Source: an uncultured Alphaproteobacteria bacterium (GTDB lineage Bacteria; Pseudomonadota; Alphaproteobacteria; UBA2966). Taken from it: a DNA stretch of 64,000 bases. Below, piece by piece: positions 42,844-54,739 of this stretch; the stretch's first letter is position 1; every line of letters starts with the position of its first letter. Under the pieces are notes generated by a model. The model was not told the DNA's origin. It worked only from the letters and a program-made list of their open reading frames with translations, and made no database searches. Both the position numbers and the translations under genes were made by a program. The DNA lies in contig OY282368.1 in NCBI GenBank assembly GCA_958295725.1, forward strand, positions 1,696,001-1,760,000, written 5' to 3'.

Positions 42844-43230
42844 TCATTGCCTCCGCAATGACCTTTCCACCTTCTCCGCCGCTTCGACGAGGTGTCCGTC
42901 GGCGAGGTGAGCGTAACCGGCGGTGGTGCCGTGCCGCCGGTGGCCGGGCAGACGGCCCACTAGTGGCAGGTTCTCGCCGGACATGACGGCATGGCTGGCA
43001 TAGGTGTGACGGAGGTCGTGCAATCGCAACCTGCCGAGACCCGCACGCTCGCATACGGTGCACCGGCGTGTCGCGAACCGGAACCGCCCCTGGCCCTGGG
43101 CGTATCGCGGGAACAGGAAGGCGCCGGCGCGCCGGTCTCCGGGAAGCGCATCGCGATATAGGCCGCGGCGGCGGTTGGCCAGGGAAGGCGCGCGGCGAGC
43201 CGGGGCAGGATGAGCCTCAAGGCTCCGTGG
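42844..43230 (-). pseudogene. Tyrosine integrase remnant, C-terminal part
   Basis: The open minus-strand frame (stop TGA at 42844, in-frame TAA at 43231) encodes the C-terminal catalytic end of a phage-type integrase: AGAFLFPRYAQGQGRFRF, LRLHDLRHTYASHAVMSG, LVGRLPGHRRHGTTAGYAHL (His and nucleophilic Tyr retained) and DGHLVEAAEKVE. The N-terminal arm, core-binding domain and first catalytic Arg are gone. Convincing similarity stops at roughly 43160. It is therefore a decayed integrase at the right edge of the island between accA and secA. Confidence 0.82.
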
Positions 43231-43315
43231 TTACGAGTGTTTCCGCCGGGTCATGCACTGGCGGACGCCAGCCGGAAGGGCATCGACGATGCGTCGGCCG
43301 AGGCCCCGAAGGCGA

Positions 43316-46036
<2,721 letters not shown>

Positions 46037-46090
46037 TGGGTGTCCCCGATCTCGGAGAGGCGCGCGTCCTGGGGGGGCGGGTCGTCTTGA

Positions 46091-46119
46091 GACATAAGGT
46101 CGGACCGACATCCTGTCAA
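46091..46119 (-). promoter_or_regulatory. Predicted promoter for secA
   Basis: On the minus strand TTGACA (complement of 46114-46119, perfect -35), 17 bases, TATGTC (complement of 46091-46096). The start codon lies about 50 bases downstream. It is within the 199-base region shared with divergent argJ. Confidence 0.5.
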
Positions 46120-46235
46120 CGGCGGCCGGCGGCCGGTTCCCGTTCGGGGGATTCCTTGTCGCGCTCGCGTTCGCGTGCCATAAGGGCGCGCCCAACGTCG
46201 GCCCAATCCCGGATCGGGACCCGAGAACGCAACCC

Positions 46236-47507
46236 ATGGCACGCAAATCGGGAGGCGGGCATCCCCGCGCCGGAACGCTCGCCAAATCGCCGCTGGCTCC
46301 CGCGCGCTTTCCGAACGTTCCCGAGATCGCGGGCGTGAAACTGTCCGCGGTCGCCGCCGGTGTCCGCTTCAGGGGCCGGAAGGACGTCATGCTGGCCGAG
46401 TTGGCGCCGGGAACGACCGTCGGCGGCGTGTTCACGCGGTCCCGGACCGCCGCGGCGCCCGTCGAGTGGTGTCGGGAGAAGCTGAAGTCCGGCCGCGCGC
46501 GGGCCGTTCTCGTCAACGCGGGCAACGCCAATGCGTTCACGGGCCTCGCCGGGGTGTCGGCGGTCGAGACCGTGGCCGGGGCGGTCGCGGCCGAGTTGGG
46601 CTGCCATCCATCGGACGTCTTTCTCGCGTCCACCGGGGTCATCGGCGAGCCGTTGCCGCACGACCGGATCACGCGAGCGCTGGCGCGGCTTCGGCGTGGC
46701 TTGTCGGCCGGAGCATGGCGTTCCGCCGCCGAGGCCATCCGTACCACCGACACGTTTCCCAAAGCCGCTGCGGCGACCGCGGAGATCGACGGCAAGCCAT
46801 ACGGGATCGCGGGAATCGCCAAGGGGTCCGGAATGATCGCGCCGGACATGGCGACGATGCTCGCCTTCGTGTTCACCGACGCCCGGTTGCCGGCCGACGT
46901 GCTTCAGCGGCTGACGGCGACCGCCAACCGCGCCTCGTTCAACGCGATATCGGTGGACGGCGATACATCGACATCCGACACGGTGCTGACGTTCGCGACC
47001 GCCCGGGGCCCCCGGCATCGGCGCGTGTCGTCGGCGGCCGATCCACGCCTCGCGGATTTCAAGACGAAGTTGCGGACGGTCATGACGAACCTCGCGCGAC
47101 AGATCGTGCGCGACGGGGAAGGCGCGTCGAAATTCGTGACGGTCACGGTGTCGGGCGCGGAATCGTCCCGCGCCGCGCGGCGGATCGGGCTGTCCATCGC
47201 CAACTCGCCTCTGGTCAAGACGGCGGTCGCGGGAAGCGACCCCAATTGGGGGCGGATCGTCATGGCCGTCGGCAAGGCCGGAGAAAAGGCCGATCGCGAT
47301 CGTCTCGCGATCCGCATCGGGGACTGGCCCGTGACCGAGGGGGGCATGGTGAGGGCGGACTACGACGAATCGCCCGTGGCGCGGTACATGAAAGGCGGCG
47401 AGATCGACATTCGGGTGGATGTCGGCGTGGGACGCGGCCGATTCACTGTCTGGACTTGCGACCTGACCCAGGCGTACGTCGCCATCAACGCCGATTACCG
47501 GTCCTGA
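46236..47507 (+). CDS. argJ: Bifunctional ornithine acetyltransferase / NAGS
   Basis: A 423-residue ArgJ that recycles the acetyl group in arginine synthesis. The self-cleavage site lies in [16 protein letters not shown], where the Thr becomes the N-terminal nucleophile of the beta chain. [29 protein letters not shown] and NDPNWGR-like [14 protein letters not shown] are conserved, and the C-terminus [11 protein letters not shown] is typical. The gene is divergent from secA and 10 bases before mutT. Confidence 0.96.
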   Translation: MARKSGGGHPRAGTLAKSPLAPARFPNVPEIAGVKLSAVAAGVRFRGRKDVMLAELAPGTTVGGVFTRSRTAAAPVEWCREKLKSGRARAVLVNAGNANAFTGLAGVSAVETVAGAVAAELGCHPSDVFLASTGVIGEPLPHDRITRALARLRRGLSAGAWRSAAEAIRTTDTFPKAAAATAEIDGKPYGIAGIAKGSGMIAPDMATMLAFVFTDARLPADVLQRLTATANRASFNAISVDGDTSTSDTVLTFATARGPRHRRVSSAADPRLADFKTKLRTVMTNLARQIVRDGEGASKFVTVTVSGAESSRAARRIGLSIANSPLVKTAVAGSDPNWGRIVMAVGKAGEKADRDRLAIRIGDWPVTEGGMVRADYDESPVARYMKGGEIDIRVDVGVGRGRFTVWTCDLTQAYVAINADYRS

Positions 47508-47517
47508 CGGTAGATCC

Positions 47518-47925
47518 ATGGCGGACGTTCCCGTCCTTCTCGTGGCGGCCGCGGCGCTCGTCGATGCCGACGGACGGATTCTTCTGGCGCGGCGTCCGCC
47601 CGGCAAGCCCATGGCCGGCCTGTGGGAGTTTCCGGGCGGCAAGGTGCGGGACGGCGAAACCCCGGAAGCCGCCCTTGTCCGGGAACTCCGGGAGGAACTC
47701 GGGATCGGCGTGACGGAACCCGGCCTCGTCCCGTTCACGTTCTCGTCGCATACCTACGACGACTTTCACCTGCTCATGCCGTTGTACGTCTGCCGGGCAT
47801 GGGAAGGGCTCGTCACGGCACGCGAAGGCCAGGAACTCGAATGGGTGCGGACGCGGGACATGGCGGATTTTCCCATGCCCCCCGCCGATGCGCCGCTCGT
47901 CGCGATGCTGCGCGACCTGCCGTAG
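47518..47925 (+). CDS. mutT: 8-oxo-dGTP diphosphatase MutT-type Nudix
   Basis: A 135-residue Nudix hydrolase that removes oxidised dGTP. It starts VLLVAAAALVDADGRILLAR, has GLWEFPGGKVRDGETPEAAL and the Nudix helix RELREELG, then LMPLYVCRAWEG. The length and the WEFPGGK signature fit MutT rather than RppH. It is co-directional with argJ and convergent with the methyltransferase gene (12-base gap). Confidence 0.93.
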   Translation: MADVPVLLVAAAALVDADGRILLARRPPGKPMAGLWEFPGGKVRDGETPEAALVRELREELGIGVTEPGLVPFTFSSHTYDDFHLLMPLYVCRAWEGLVTAREGQELEWVRTRDMADFPMPPADAPLVAMLRDLP

Positions 47926-47937
47926 GGGACGTCGACT

Positions 47938-48888
47938 CTAGCCCGGCCTCGCCGTGTCGCCGGCGAACCGTTCCGTCGTTCCGAGAGCATCGGCCAAGCG
48001 CGCGGTCGCGCTGCCGGGGCGCCGCGGCTTGGGTTGCGAGACGTGCGGCGCCCAACCGGTGAGCGAGACGATCTGAAACGTCGCGGGCAGCCGTCCCTCT
48101 TCGTCGCCATGCAATTCCCGGTAGATCGCGCCCGCGCGCATCAACGTGTCCCGGCGGGTGAACGTCCGCCGTCGGGCCCTGGCGGCGTTGGCCTCTCCCA
48201 TGCCGCGCAGGTCGGCCATCAGCCGGAACATGTCGGGATACATCACCGTCACCGTATCGACGTCCGCGACCGACAGGGCGAAACGCGCCCGGTTGAGCAG
48301 GTCCCCGGCGTCCCGCACGTCCACGAAAGGGGAAACGCGCGGGCTGGCGCCGCCTTCGGACTCCGCTTCCGCCCGCAGCAACGCTTCGCGCAGTTCCCAC
48401 AGGGTATCGCCGCCGAACATCGCGGCCAGGAGGAGTCCGTCGGGCTTCAAGGCCCGATTGAGCTGGACCAGCGCGCCCGGCAGATCGTTCGTCCAGTGCA
48501 GGGACAGGTTGCTGAAGACGATATCGAAACTTCCCGGCGCGAACGGCAACCGCTCCTCGTCGGCGACCGCGCGGGATTCCGCGAGTGCGCCGTCGGACGG
48601 CGACGGGCCGGAGATCCGGCGAACCATCTCCCACGACAGGTCCGCGTGCACGATGCTCTCGATGCCTCCCCGTCCCTTCAGGATCCGGGACAGGATTCCG
48701 CCTCGACATCCGAGATCGAGAGCTCTCGGGAACCGGCGCGTCACGTCCTCGAGGCGGTCGAGCAGGCGTCTCGCCGATTCCCTGACGAGAAACTCGTGCG
48801 CCGTCGCCGACCGCGCGGCCCTGTCCCGATGGGCGCGGACGGCCGCGCGATCGAAAATGACGGCCGGGCCCGGGATTTCGGTATCCAT
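47938..48888 (-). CDS. SAM-dependent methyltransferase (NDUFAF5/BioC-like)
   Basis: A 316-residue class I methyltransferase. Motif I is RALDLGCRGGILSRIL (a C-R-G-G variant of GxGxG); DEERLPFAPGSFDIVFSNLS and LHWTNDLPGALVQLNRALKP follow. The overall layout resembles alphaproteobacterial homologues of mitochondrial NDUFAF5 and of BioC. The substrate is undetermined. It is divergent from comF across about 79 bases. Confidence 0.88.
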   Translation of the reverse strand: MDTEIPGPAVIFDRAAVRAHRDRAARSATAHEFLVRESARRLLDRLEDVTRRFPRALDLGCRGGILSRILKGRGGIESIVHADLSWEMVRRISGPSPSDGALAESRAVADEERLPFAPGSFDIVFSNLSLHWTNDLPGALVQLNRALKPDGLLLAAMFGGDTLWELREALLRAEAESEGGASPRVSPFVDVRDAGDLLNRARFALSVADVDTVTVMYPDMFRLMADLRGMGEANAARARRRTFTRRDTLMRAGAIYRELHGDEEGRLPATFQIVSLTGWAPHVSQPKPRRPGSATARLADALGTTERFAGDTARPG

Positions 48889-48967
48889 TCCTTCTATATG
48901 GCATGTGGCGAGGCCCTTCCTGAAGAGGGTCCCTCGCGATTGGAGAGTCGTCTGGTCGGAATTTGCC

Positions 48968-49756
48968 GTGCGACGTCGCGAAAACGAAAAAACCGCCGTT
49001 CTCTTCGAACGCCCCGTGCGACGCCTTCTGCGCGCCGCTCTCGATGTCGTTCTCCCGCCCCGTTGCGTCGACTGCCGGTCCGCCGTGGACCGCCAGGGCG
49101 GCCTGTGCCCGGAATGCTGGAAGAAGCTGAGCTTCATAGAAGGAACGGTTTGCACCGTTTGCGGCTATCCCGTGGAGACCGATCCCGGTCGCGACATGCT
49201 CTGCGGCGCCTGCGCGCAGCGCCGGCCGTCATACGCCAGGGCGCGGTCCGCCCTCCGCTACGACGATGCCAGTCGGGATCTGATCCTTGCCTTCAAGCAC
49301 GGCGACCGCACCGAGCTGGCGACGACGTTCGGAACCTGGATGAGCCGCTGCGGCACCGACCTGTTGAGCCGTTGCGATGTCGTGGTTCCGGTCCCGCTCC
49401 ATTGGCGGCGTCTGTTCAGGCGTCGTTACAATCAGACCGCCTTGCTGGCGCGGTCCGTGGCGTCGGCCCGGCACGACGTTTCGGTGCTGCCCGATGCGCT
49501 CCGGCGGTTGAACAACGACCCGTCCCAGGCGGGAAGGAACGCGGCCGCGCGGCGTGACAACGTGCGTTCGGCCTTCGGCGTTTCCCCGCGCGCCACGCGC
49601 GATCTTCGGAACAGCCGCGCGCTCGTCGTCGATGACGTCTTCACGACGGGCGCGACGGTGGAGGCCTGCGCCCGGACACTGCTCGCCGCGGGCGCGGCGG
49701 AGGTCTCCGTGCTCACGCTCGGTCGGGTTGTTCGGAGCGATTCCGACCCGATATAG
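48968..49756 (+). CDS. comF: ComF family phosphoribosyltransferase-like protein
   Basis: A 262-residue ComF with an N-terminal zinc ribbon (CVDCRSAVDR, LCPECW, CTVCGYPV, CGAC) and a PRTase-type C-terminal domain (VVPVPLHWRRLFRRRYNQTA, ALVVDDVFTTGATVEA). Roles in DNA uptake are proven only in competent species. The start is uncertain: GTG 48968 gives a normal length, while a GTG at 48905 adds 21 residues. It lies 50 bases before grxC. Confidence 0.9.
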   Translation: MRRRENEKTAVLFERPVRRLLRAALDVVLPPRCVDCRSAVDRQGGLCPECWKKLSFIEGTVCTVCGYPVETDPGRDMLCGACAQRRPSYARARSALRYDDASRDLILAFKHGDRTELATTFGTWMSRCGTDLLSRCDVVVPVPLHWRRLFRRRYNQTALLARSVASARHDVSVLPDALRRLNNDPSQAGRNAAARRDNVRSAFGVSPRATRDLRNSRALVVDDVFTTGATVEACARTLLAAGAAEVSVLTLGRVVRSDSDPI

Positions 49757-49806
49757 TCCCTTGATCCCCCCGCCGACCGGAACACGCCGGCTCGGCGAGG
49801 ATCGAC

Positions 49807-50151
49807 ATGGAGGTCAACTTGATCGCGGTTCCGCGCAAGCCGTTCGACCCGGCTCCGGACGTCCCGGCCCGTTCACCCGGGTCCCCCGCGGCGGGCGTCG
49901 TTCTCTACACCGCCGCGCCGTGTCCGTACTGTTCTCGCGCCAAGCGCCTGCTCGACGCCAAGGGAGTCTCGTATACCGAGATCGACGTCGGCATGGATGC
50001 GTCGAAACGTCGGGAGATGATGCATCTGGCCGGCGGACGCCACACGGTGCCGCAGATATTCATCGGTGGCCGGCACGTGGGCGGGTCCGACGAGCTCGCC
50101 GCGCTCGAGAACGCCGGAGAACTGGACGAGTGGCTGGAGGCGGCGGCATGA
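49807..50151 (+). CDS. grxC: Glutaredoxin 3
   Basis: A 114-residue dithiol glutaredoxin with the CPYC active site (TAAPCPYCSRAKRLLD), TVPQIFIGGRHVGGSDELAAL for glutathione binding, and the usual helix ending DEWLEAAA. An N-terminal extension of about 28 residues, Pro-rich, precedes the fold and may be partly untranslated. The stop overlaps the next start (ATGA). Confidence 0.94.
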   Translation: MEVNLIAVPRKPFDPAPDVPARSPGSPAAGVVLYTAAPCPYCSRAKRLLDAKGVSYTEIDVGMDASKRREMMHLAGGRHTVPQIFIGGRHVGGSDELAALENAGELDEWLEAAA

Positions 50152-51017
50152 CCGGCCCCTTCAGGGTGGCCTGCGTTCAGGTCAACGCGCAACGCGAAAT
50201 CGACGGAAACGTCGCGCGAGCGGCGGACCTCGTTCGCCAGGCCCGGGCGGGCGGCGCCGATCTCATCGCGATGCCCGAGAACGTCTCGATGATGGGGTGC
50301 CGCTCCCGCGACATACGCGGGCTCGCGATGCCCGAGGCGGAACACGTGGCTCTCTCCGAGTTCCGCGGGCTCGCCCGCGAGACGGGCGCTTGGCTGCTGC
50401 CGGGTTCCCTGGGGATCGCGGCCGACGACGGGCGCGTATACAACCGGTCCTACCTGATCGATTCCGACGGCGGGATCGTCGCGCGATACGACAAGATCCA
50501 CATGTTCGATGTCGATCTGGCGGATGGCGAGTCCTATCGCGAGTCGAAGAATTTCAAGCCCGGGGAGAACGCGGTCGTCGCGCCGACCCCTTGGGGATTG
50601 CTGGGCATGACCGTCTGCTACGATGTCCGGTTCCCGCATCTCTATCGGGCGCTGGCGAAGGCGGGCGCGAGTTTCCTCACCGTCCCGGCGGCCTTCACCA
50701 GAACGACGGGAACCGCGCACTGGCACGTGCTGCTGCGGTCCCGGGCGATCGAGACGGGCTGTTACGTCATCGCGCCGGCCCAATGCGGCGCCCACCCGGG
50801 AGCGCGCGAGACCTTCGGTCACTCGCTGATCGTCGGTCCGTGGGGCGACGTGCTCGCCGATGCCGGAGAGGAGCCCGGTTTCGTGATCGCGGACGTCGAT
50901 CCCGCCAGGGTGGACGAGGCCCGTCGCATGGTCCCCGCGCTGACCCACGACAGAGGGATCGCGACTCCCGAACTCGCGACGCCGGAAAGGGACGAACCCG
51001 TCCGCGCCGTGGGTTAG
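50148..51017 (+). CDS. Carbon-nitrogen hydrolase (nitrilase superfamily)
   Basis: A 289-residue Nit-type amidase. The catalytic triad is visible: Glu in DLIAMPENVSMM, Lys in RYDKIHMFDVD and Cys in GMTVCYDVRFPHLYRAL. The DGESYRESKNFKPGE loop is typical of Nit1/Nit2-like proteins, of which some repair deaminated glutathione. The coupling to grxC would fit that role, but it is inference. Start ATG overlaps the grxC stop. Confidence 0.92.
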   Translation: MTGPFRVACVQVNAQREIDGNVARAADLVRQARAGGADLIAMPENVSMMGCRSRDIRGLAMPEAEHVALSEFRGLARETGAWLLPGSLGIAADDGRVYNRSYLIDSDGGIVARYDKIHMFDVDLADGESYRESKNFKPGENAVVAPTPWGLLGMTVCYDVRFPHLYRALAKAGASFLTVPAAFTRTTGTAHWHVLLRSRAIETGCYVIAPAQCGAHPGARETFGHSLIVGPWGDVLADAGEEPGFVIADVDPARVDEARRMVPALTHDRGIATPELATPERDEPVRAVG

Positions 51018-51067
51018 GGGCCGGTCGCGCCGGCGTTCCCCGTTGACCGCGTCCGGATGTCGACCGA

Positions 51068-51096
51068 TTGTCCTCTCCGTTTCGTTGGGCTATTGA
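51068..51096 (+). promoter_or_regulatory. Predicted promoter for DUF1178 gene
   Basis: TTGTCC (51068-51073), 17 bases, TATTGA (51091-51096), in a 159-base gap. It resembles the predicted tRNA-Ser promoter at 28241 in both boxes and spacing. Confidence 0.35.
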
Positions 51097-51176
51097 TCGC
51101 GGAAGCATGAGCACTACATGCAACGGATATTGAGGACCGTTCGAGAGGCGCCGGGGCCGGGAACGATCGCCAGAGC

Positions 51177-51593
51177 ATGATCCTGTACGACGTCATATGT
51201 TCGAACGACCACGTGTTCGAAGCGTGGTTCGCGGACTCCGGGGCTTTCGGCGAACAGCGCGAGAAGGGCGACATCGCCTGTCCGATTTGCGGCGACACGG
51301 ACGTCGGCAAGGCCCTCATGGCGCCCAGCATCTCGGCCAAGAAGGAACGGTCGGCGGCCCAGGCGACGGAAGCCGCCGAAGCCGTGAAGGTTCTCTACAA
51401 GATGCGAGAGCATATCGAGGAGCACTGCGACTACGTGGGCGACAAATTCGCGGAGGAGGCGCGCAAGATTCACCACGAGGAAGTGGAGAAGCGCGACATT
51501 TACGGCGAAGCCACGGCCGAGGAAGCCGCGCGGCTCCGTGACGAAGGTATCGAATTCGGCGAGATGCCCTGGCCGATCAGGCACGACGCCTGA
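51177..51593 (+). CDS. DUF1178 family protein
   Basis: A 138-residue cytosolic protein of a family restricted largely to proteobacteria. It starts MILYDVICSNDHVFEAWF, has a zinc-ribbon-like pair (CPICGDTDVGKALMAP) and a charged helical C-terminus ending EFGEMPWPIR. Function unknown. It is usually linked to the nitrilase-family gene, as here. Confidence 0.9.
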   Translation: MILYDVICSNDHVFEAWFADSGAFGEQREKGDIACPICGDTDVGKALMAPSISAKKERSAAQATEAAEAVKVLYKMREHIEEHCDYVGDKFAEEARKIHHEEVEKRDIYGEATAEEAARLRDEGIEFGEMPWPIRHDA

Positions 51594-51670
51594 TCTCCCG
51601 ATTCTTCGGGCGCGAGAAGCGGGGAAGCCGGCGCCGGACCGGCGGGCGATCCACATCGTGGAGGTGAAAG

Positions 51671-52501
51671 GTGGCCAAATCCGACAGATCGCGAACGGCA
51701 GGTTCCCGGGAAACCGCTCCGGAGGAGGGCCGGATCACCACGGAAGCGAAGGGCAACGTCTTCCTCATCGGACTGGACCGCCCTTCGAAACTCAACGGCT
51801 TCACGACGCGGATGCTCGACGAGCTCGCGGAAGCCTATACCGAGTTCGAAAATCGCGATCGGTATCGGTGCGCCGTGCTGTTCGCCCATGGCGATCATTT
51901 CACGGCGGGCCTCGATCTGCCCCATGTGGCTCATCGGTTCTCCGCCGGTCACGGCCTCTTCCCGCCCGGCCTGATCGACCCCGTGGACATCCGCCCCCCG
52001 CGCCGCACGAAGCCGGTGGTCACCGCCGTTCGCGGTTATTGTTTCACGCTCGGGATCGAACTCATGCTGGCCAACGATATCGTCGTCGCCGGAGAAGAGA
52101 CCGTGTTCCGCCAGTTGGAGGTCGGGCGGGGCATCATGCCGTCGTGCGGGGCATCCATGCGCATGGTGGAACGCGGCGGCTGGGGCAATGCCATGAGGTA
52201 CCTGCTGACCGGCGACCGCTTCGACGCCCGGGAAGCCTTGCGCATGAATTTCGTGACCGAGGTCGTCGAGACCGGAAAGGATGTCTCGCGCGCGCTGGAG
52301 ATCGCGCGGACCATCGCCAAACAGGCGCCGTTAGCCGTTCGGGCGACCCGGGCGGCGTCCCTGACGTGGCTCGAGCACGGTCACGATGCTGCGGCGGCGG
52401 TTCTGGATCCGGAGCAACTGAGGCTCGCGCGGACGCAGGACGCGGACGAAGGGGTGCGATCGTTCGTCGAACGGCGTCCGCCCAGGTTCCGGGGCCGGTA
52501 G
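51671..52501 (+). CDS. Crotonase-family enoyl-CoA hydratase/isomerase
   Basis: A 276-residue crotonase-fold enzyme. The oxyanion-hole segments are CAVLFAHGDHFTAGLDLPH and VVTAVRGYCFTLGIELMLA. The second acidic residue expected for hydratases is in FRQLEVGRGIMPSCGAS. GTG at 51671 is the start. The CoA substrate is unknown. It is convergent with ubiG (43-base gap) and likely reads from the DUF1178 promoter. Confidence 0.9.
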   Translation: MAKSDRSRTAGSRETAPEEGRITTEAKGNVFLIGLDRPSKLNGFTTRMLDELAEAYTEFENRDRYRCAVLFAHGDHFTAGLDLPHVAHRFSAGHGLFPPGLIDPVDIRPPRRTKPVVTAVRGYCFTLGIELMLANDIVVAGEETVFRQLEVGRGIMPSCGASMRMVERGGWGNAMRYLLTGDRFDAREALRMNFVTEVVETGKDVSRALEIARTIAKQAPLAVRATRAASLTWLEHGHDAAAAVLDPEQLRLARTQDADEGVRSFVERRPPRFRGR

Positions 52502-52544
52502 CCGTCGTCGTCCCGCGGACGAGCCGGGTGCCGGGGGCCGGGCG

Positions 52545-53330
52545 TCAACGTGTCGCCGTCTTGTTCGCGAACATCATGTAGTTGACGGACGTATCCCGGC
52601 TGGTCCGCCATTCGAAGGCCAGGGGATCGAGGGTTACGCCCGTGACGTCCGCGACCGTGAACCCGTGACGACGAAGATGGCGGGCAACCTCCGAGGGCTT
52701 CACGAATTTCTCCCAACGGTGGGTTCCTCTCGGTAGCCACCGCATCACGTACTCGGCGCCGACGACCGCCAGCGCGAACGATTTGAGCGTTCGATTCAGG
52801 GTGGCCAGCGCCAGCACTCCGCCGGGCGCGGCAACGCGGCCGAAGGCATCGACGATCGCCGGCAAATCCGGAACGTGCTCGATGATCTCCATGGCGACGA
52901 CGATGTCGAACGTCTCCCCGTTCGCGGCGACCTCCTCCACCGCCGCGCGCCTGTAGTCGATATCCAATCCCGCGTCCCTCGCGTGACTCGCGGCGACGTC
53001 GATGGCCCGCGAGTCGGCGTCGATGGCCGTCACCCGCGCACCCAACCGGGCGAGAGGCTCGCTCAGCAGCCCGCCGCCGCAGCCGGCGTCCAGGACGGTC
53101 AGGCCGCAATAGGGGTGAATATCGCGCGGCGCGCGCTCGAAGCGGGCGTCGAGATGCCGCCTCAGATACGCCAGCCGCGTCGGGTTGAGCCGGTGCAGGG
53201 CGCGAAAGGGACCGTCCGCATCCCACCAGGCCTCGGCGACTTCGGAGAATCGCCGGATCTCCTCGGGGTCGACCGACGCCGACCGGGTGGCCCGGCCGGG
53301 CCGTTCTCTCGCCGTCCGACTTCCCGGCAT
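52545..53330 (-). CDS. ubiG: Ubiquinone O-methyltransferase UbiG
   Basis: A 261-residue SAM methyltransferase carrying out both O-methylations of ubiquinone synthesis. EAWWDADGPFRALHRLNPTRLAY (N-terminal signature, written here only in part: DPEEIRRFSEVAEAWW), motif I LTVLDAGCGGGLLSEPLA, VAMEIIEHVPD and THRWEKFVKPSEV are diagnostic, as is the VNYMMFANK ending. ATG 53330 has an AAGGAT ribosome site upstream; a TTG at 53360 would add ten residues. It is divergent from lysC. Confidence 0.96.
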   Translation of the reverse strand: MPGSRTARERPGRATRSASVDPEEIRRFSEVAEAWWDADGPFRALHRLNPTRLAYLRRHLDARFERAPRDIHPYCGLTVLDAGCGGGLLSEPLARLGARVTAIDADSRAIDVAASHARDAGLDIDYRRAAVEEVAANGETFDIVVAMEIIEHVPDLPAIVDAFGRVAAPGGVLALATLNRTLKSFALAVVGAEYVMRWLPRGTHRWEKFVKPSEVARHLRRHGFTVADVTGVTLDPLAFEWRTSRDTSVNYMMFANKTATR

Positions 53331-53497
53331 GAGGGTTCGATCCTTCGCGTCTCCCGCCAACAGGCCACCGCTCCGGGAGCTTGCCCGGCATCGGGGCCGA
53401 GAGTATGAATACGCGCCTTTCTCCGGGAAGGAAAGCCACGCGGAAACGGAGTCGACGGGCCGCCGGAACGGCGCCGGCGGTCGCTCGAAACGTGGGT

Positions 53498-54718
53498 ATG
53501 GCGCGTCTCGTCATGAAATTCGGCGGCACGTCGGTCGCGGATGTGGATCGCATCCGCGAGGCGGCCCGGCGCGTCGAGGCTTGCGTCGATGAGGGCCACG
53601 AGGTCGCCGTCGTCGTGTCCGCCATGGCCGGGACCACCGATCGGCTGGCCCGATGGACGGGCGACACCGCGCGCGTCCACGATGCCCGCGAGTACGATGT
53701 CGTGGTGTCCGCCGGCGAACAGATAACCGCCGGCTTGCTGGCCCTGGCGCTTCAGGATCGGGGGGTATCCGCCCGGTCCTGGCTCGCCTGGCAGATCCCC
53801 ATCCTGTCGGACACCATCCACGGGAACGCCAGGATCGAGGGGATCGACTGCGCCGAGATGGAACGGCGTTTCGGCGAGGGGCAGGTAGCGGTCGTGGCGG
53901 GCTTTCAGGGGAAGGGTCAGGACGGGCGAATAACGACCCTGGGCCGCGGCGGATCGGATATCTCCGCCGTCGCGTTGGCGGCGGCGCTCCGGGCCGTGCG
54001 TTGCGACATCTATACCGACGTCGCGGGTGTCTTCACGGCCGATCCCCGCATCGTTGCGAAGGCGCGGAAACTCGATAGAATCACATACGAGGAGATGCTC
54101 GAAATGGCGTCCCAGGGCGCTCGGGTTCTACAGACCCGCTCCGTGTCCCTGGCGATGAACCACCAGGTGCGGGTTCGGGTCCTTTCCAGCTTTTCCAATT
54201 CTTCCGGAACGCTCGTCGTCGATGAGGATGAGGTCGTGGAAAAACAGGTCGTAAGCGGGATCGCCTACTCGCGTGACGAGGCCAAGATCACACTGGTCCG
54301 GGTGGCGGACCGTCCCGGTATCGCGGCGGCGATATTCGGGCCGCTGGCCGACGCCAACATCAACGTCGACGTCATCGTCCAGAGCGTGTCGGAGGATGGC
54401 CGGTCGACCGACGTGACGTTCACGGTCAAGGAAACGGATTCCGAGCGCGCCGTGCGTGTCGTGGAAACCGCCAGGGATGTCGTCGGCTTCGACCGGCTGA
54501 TTTCGGACTCCGGTGTCGCGAAGGTGTCCGTGATCGGCGTCGGCATGAGGAGCCACGCCGGCGTCGCCCAGAAGATGTTCGCCGCGTTGGCGGAGAAGGG
54601 CATCAACATTCACGCGATCTCCACGTCCGAGATCAAGGTGAGCGTGCTGATCTCGGAGGAATACACGGAGCTCGCCCTGCGTTCGCTGCATACGGCCTAC
54701 GGGCTCGACGCGGCATAG
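53498..54718 (+). CDS. lysC: Aspartate kinase
   Basis: A 406-residue aspartokinase, the committed step to lysine, threonine and methionine. The kinase domain has LVMKFGGTSVADVDRIR, VSAGEQITAGLLALAL and TLGRGGSDISAVALAAAL. The C-terminal third is a pair of ACT domains (KITLVRVADRPGIAAAIFG, VSVIGVGMRSHAGVAQKMF) for feedback control. The ATG at 53498 is the conserved start. It is divergent from ubiG, an alphaproteobacterial hallmark; ptsP, which I would expect next, is absent. Confidence 0.97.
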   Translation: MARLVMKFGGTSVADVDRIREAARRVEACVDEGHEVAVVVSAMAGTTDRLARWTGDTARVHDAREYDVVVSAGEQITAGLLALALQDRGVSARSWLAWQIPILSDTIHGNARIEGIDCAEMERRFGEGQVAVVAGFQGKGQDGRITTLGRGGSDISAVALAAALRAVRCDIYTDVAGVFTADPRIVAKARKLDRITYEEMLEMASQGARVLQTRSVSLAMNHQVRVRVLSSFSNSSGTLVVDEDEVVEKQVVSGIAYSRDEAKITLVRVADRPGIAAAIFGPLADANINVDVIVQSVSEDGRSTDVTFTVKETDSERAVRVVETARDVVGFDRLISDSGVAKVSVIGVGMRSHAGVAQKMFAALAEKGINIHAISTSEIKVSVLISEEYTELALRSLHTAYGLDAA

Positions 54719-54739
54719 GCGGGGGGCGCCGTCGTCGTA

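Noticed and set aside
42960..43220. A minus-strand frame with the string ARLPWPTAAAAY, reminiscent of integrase text.
   Set aside because: The real integrase frame is the one through 42844-43230 carrying HDLRHTYAS and the catalytic Tyr; the other frame lacks catalytic residues.
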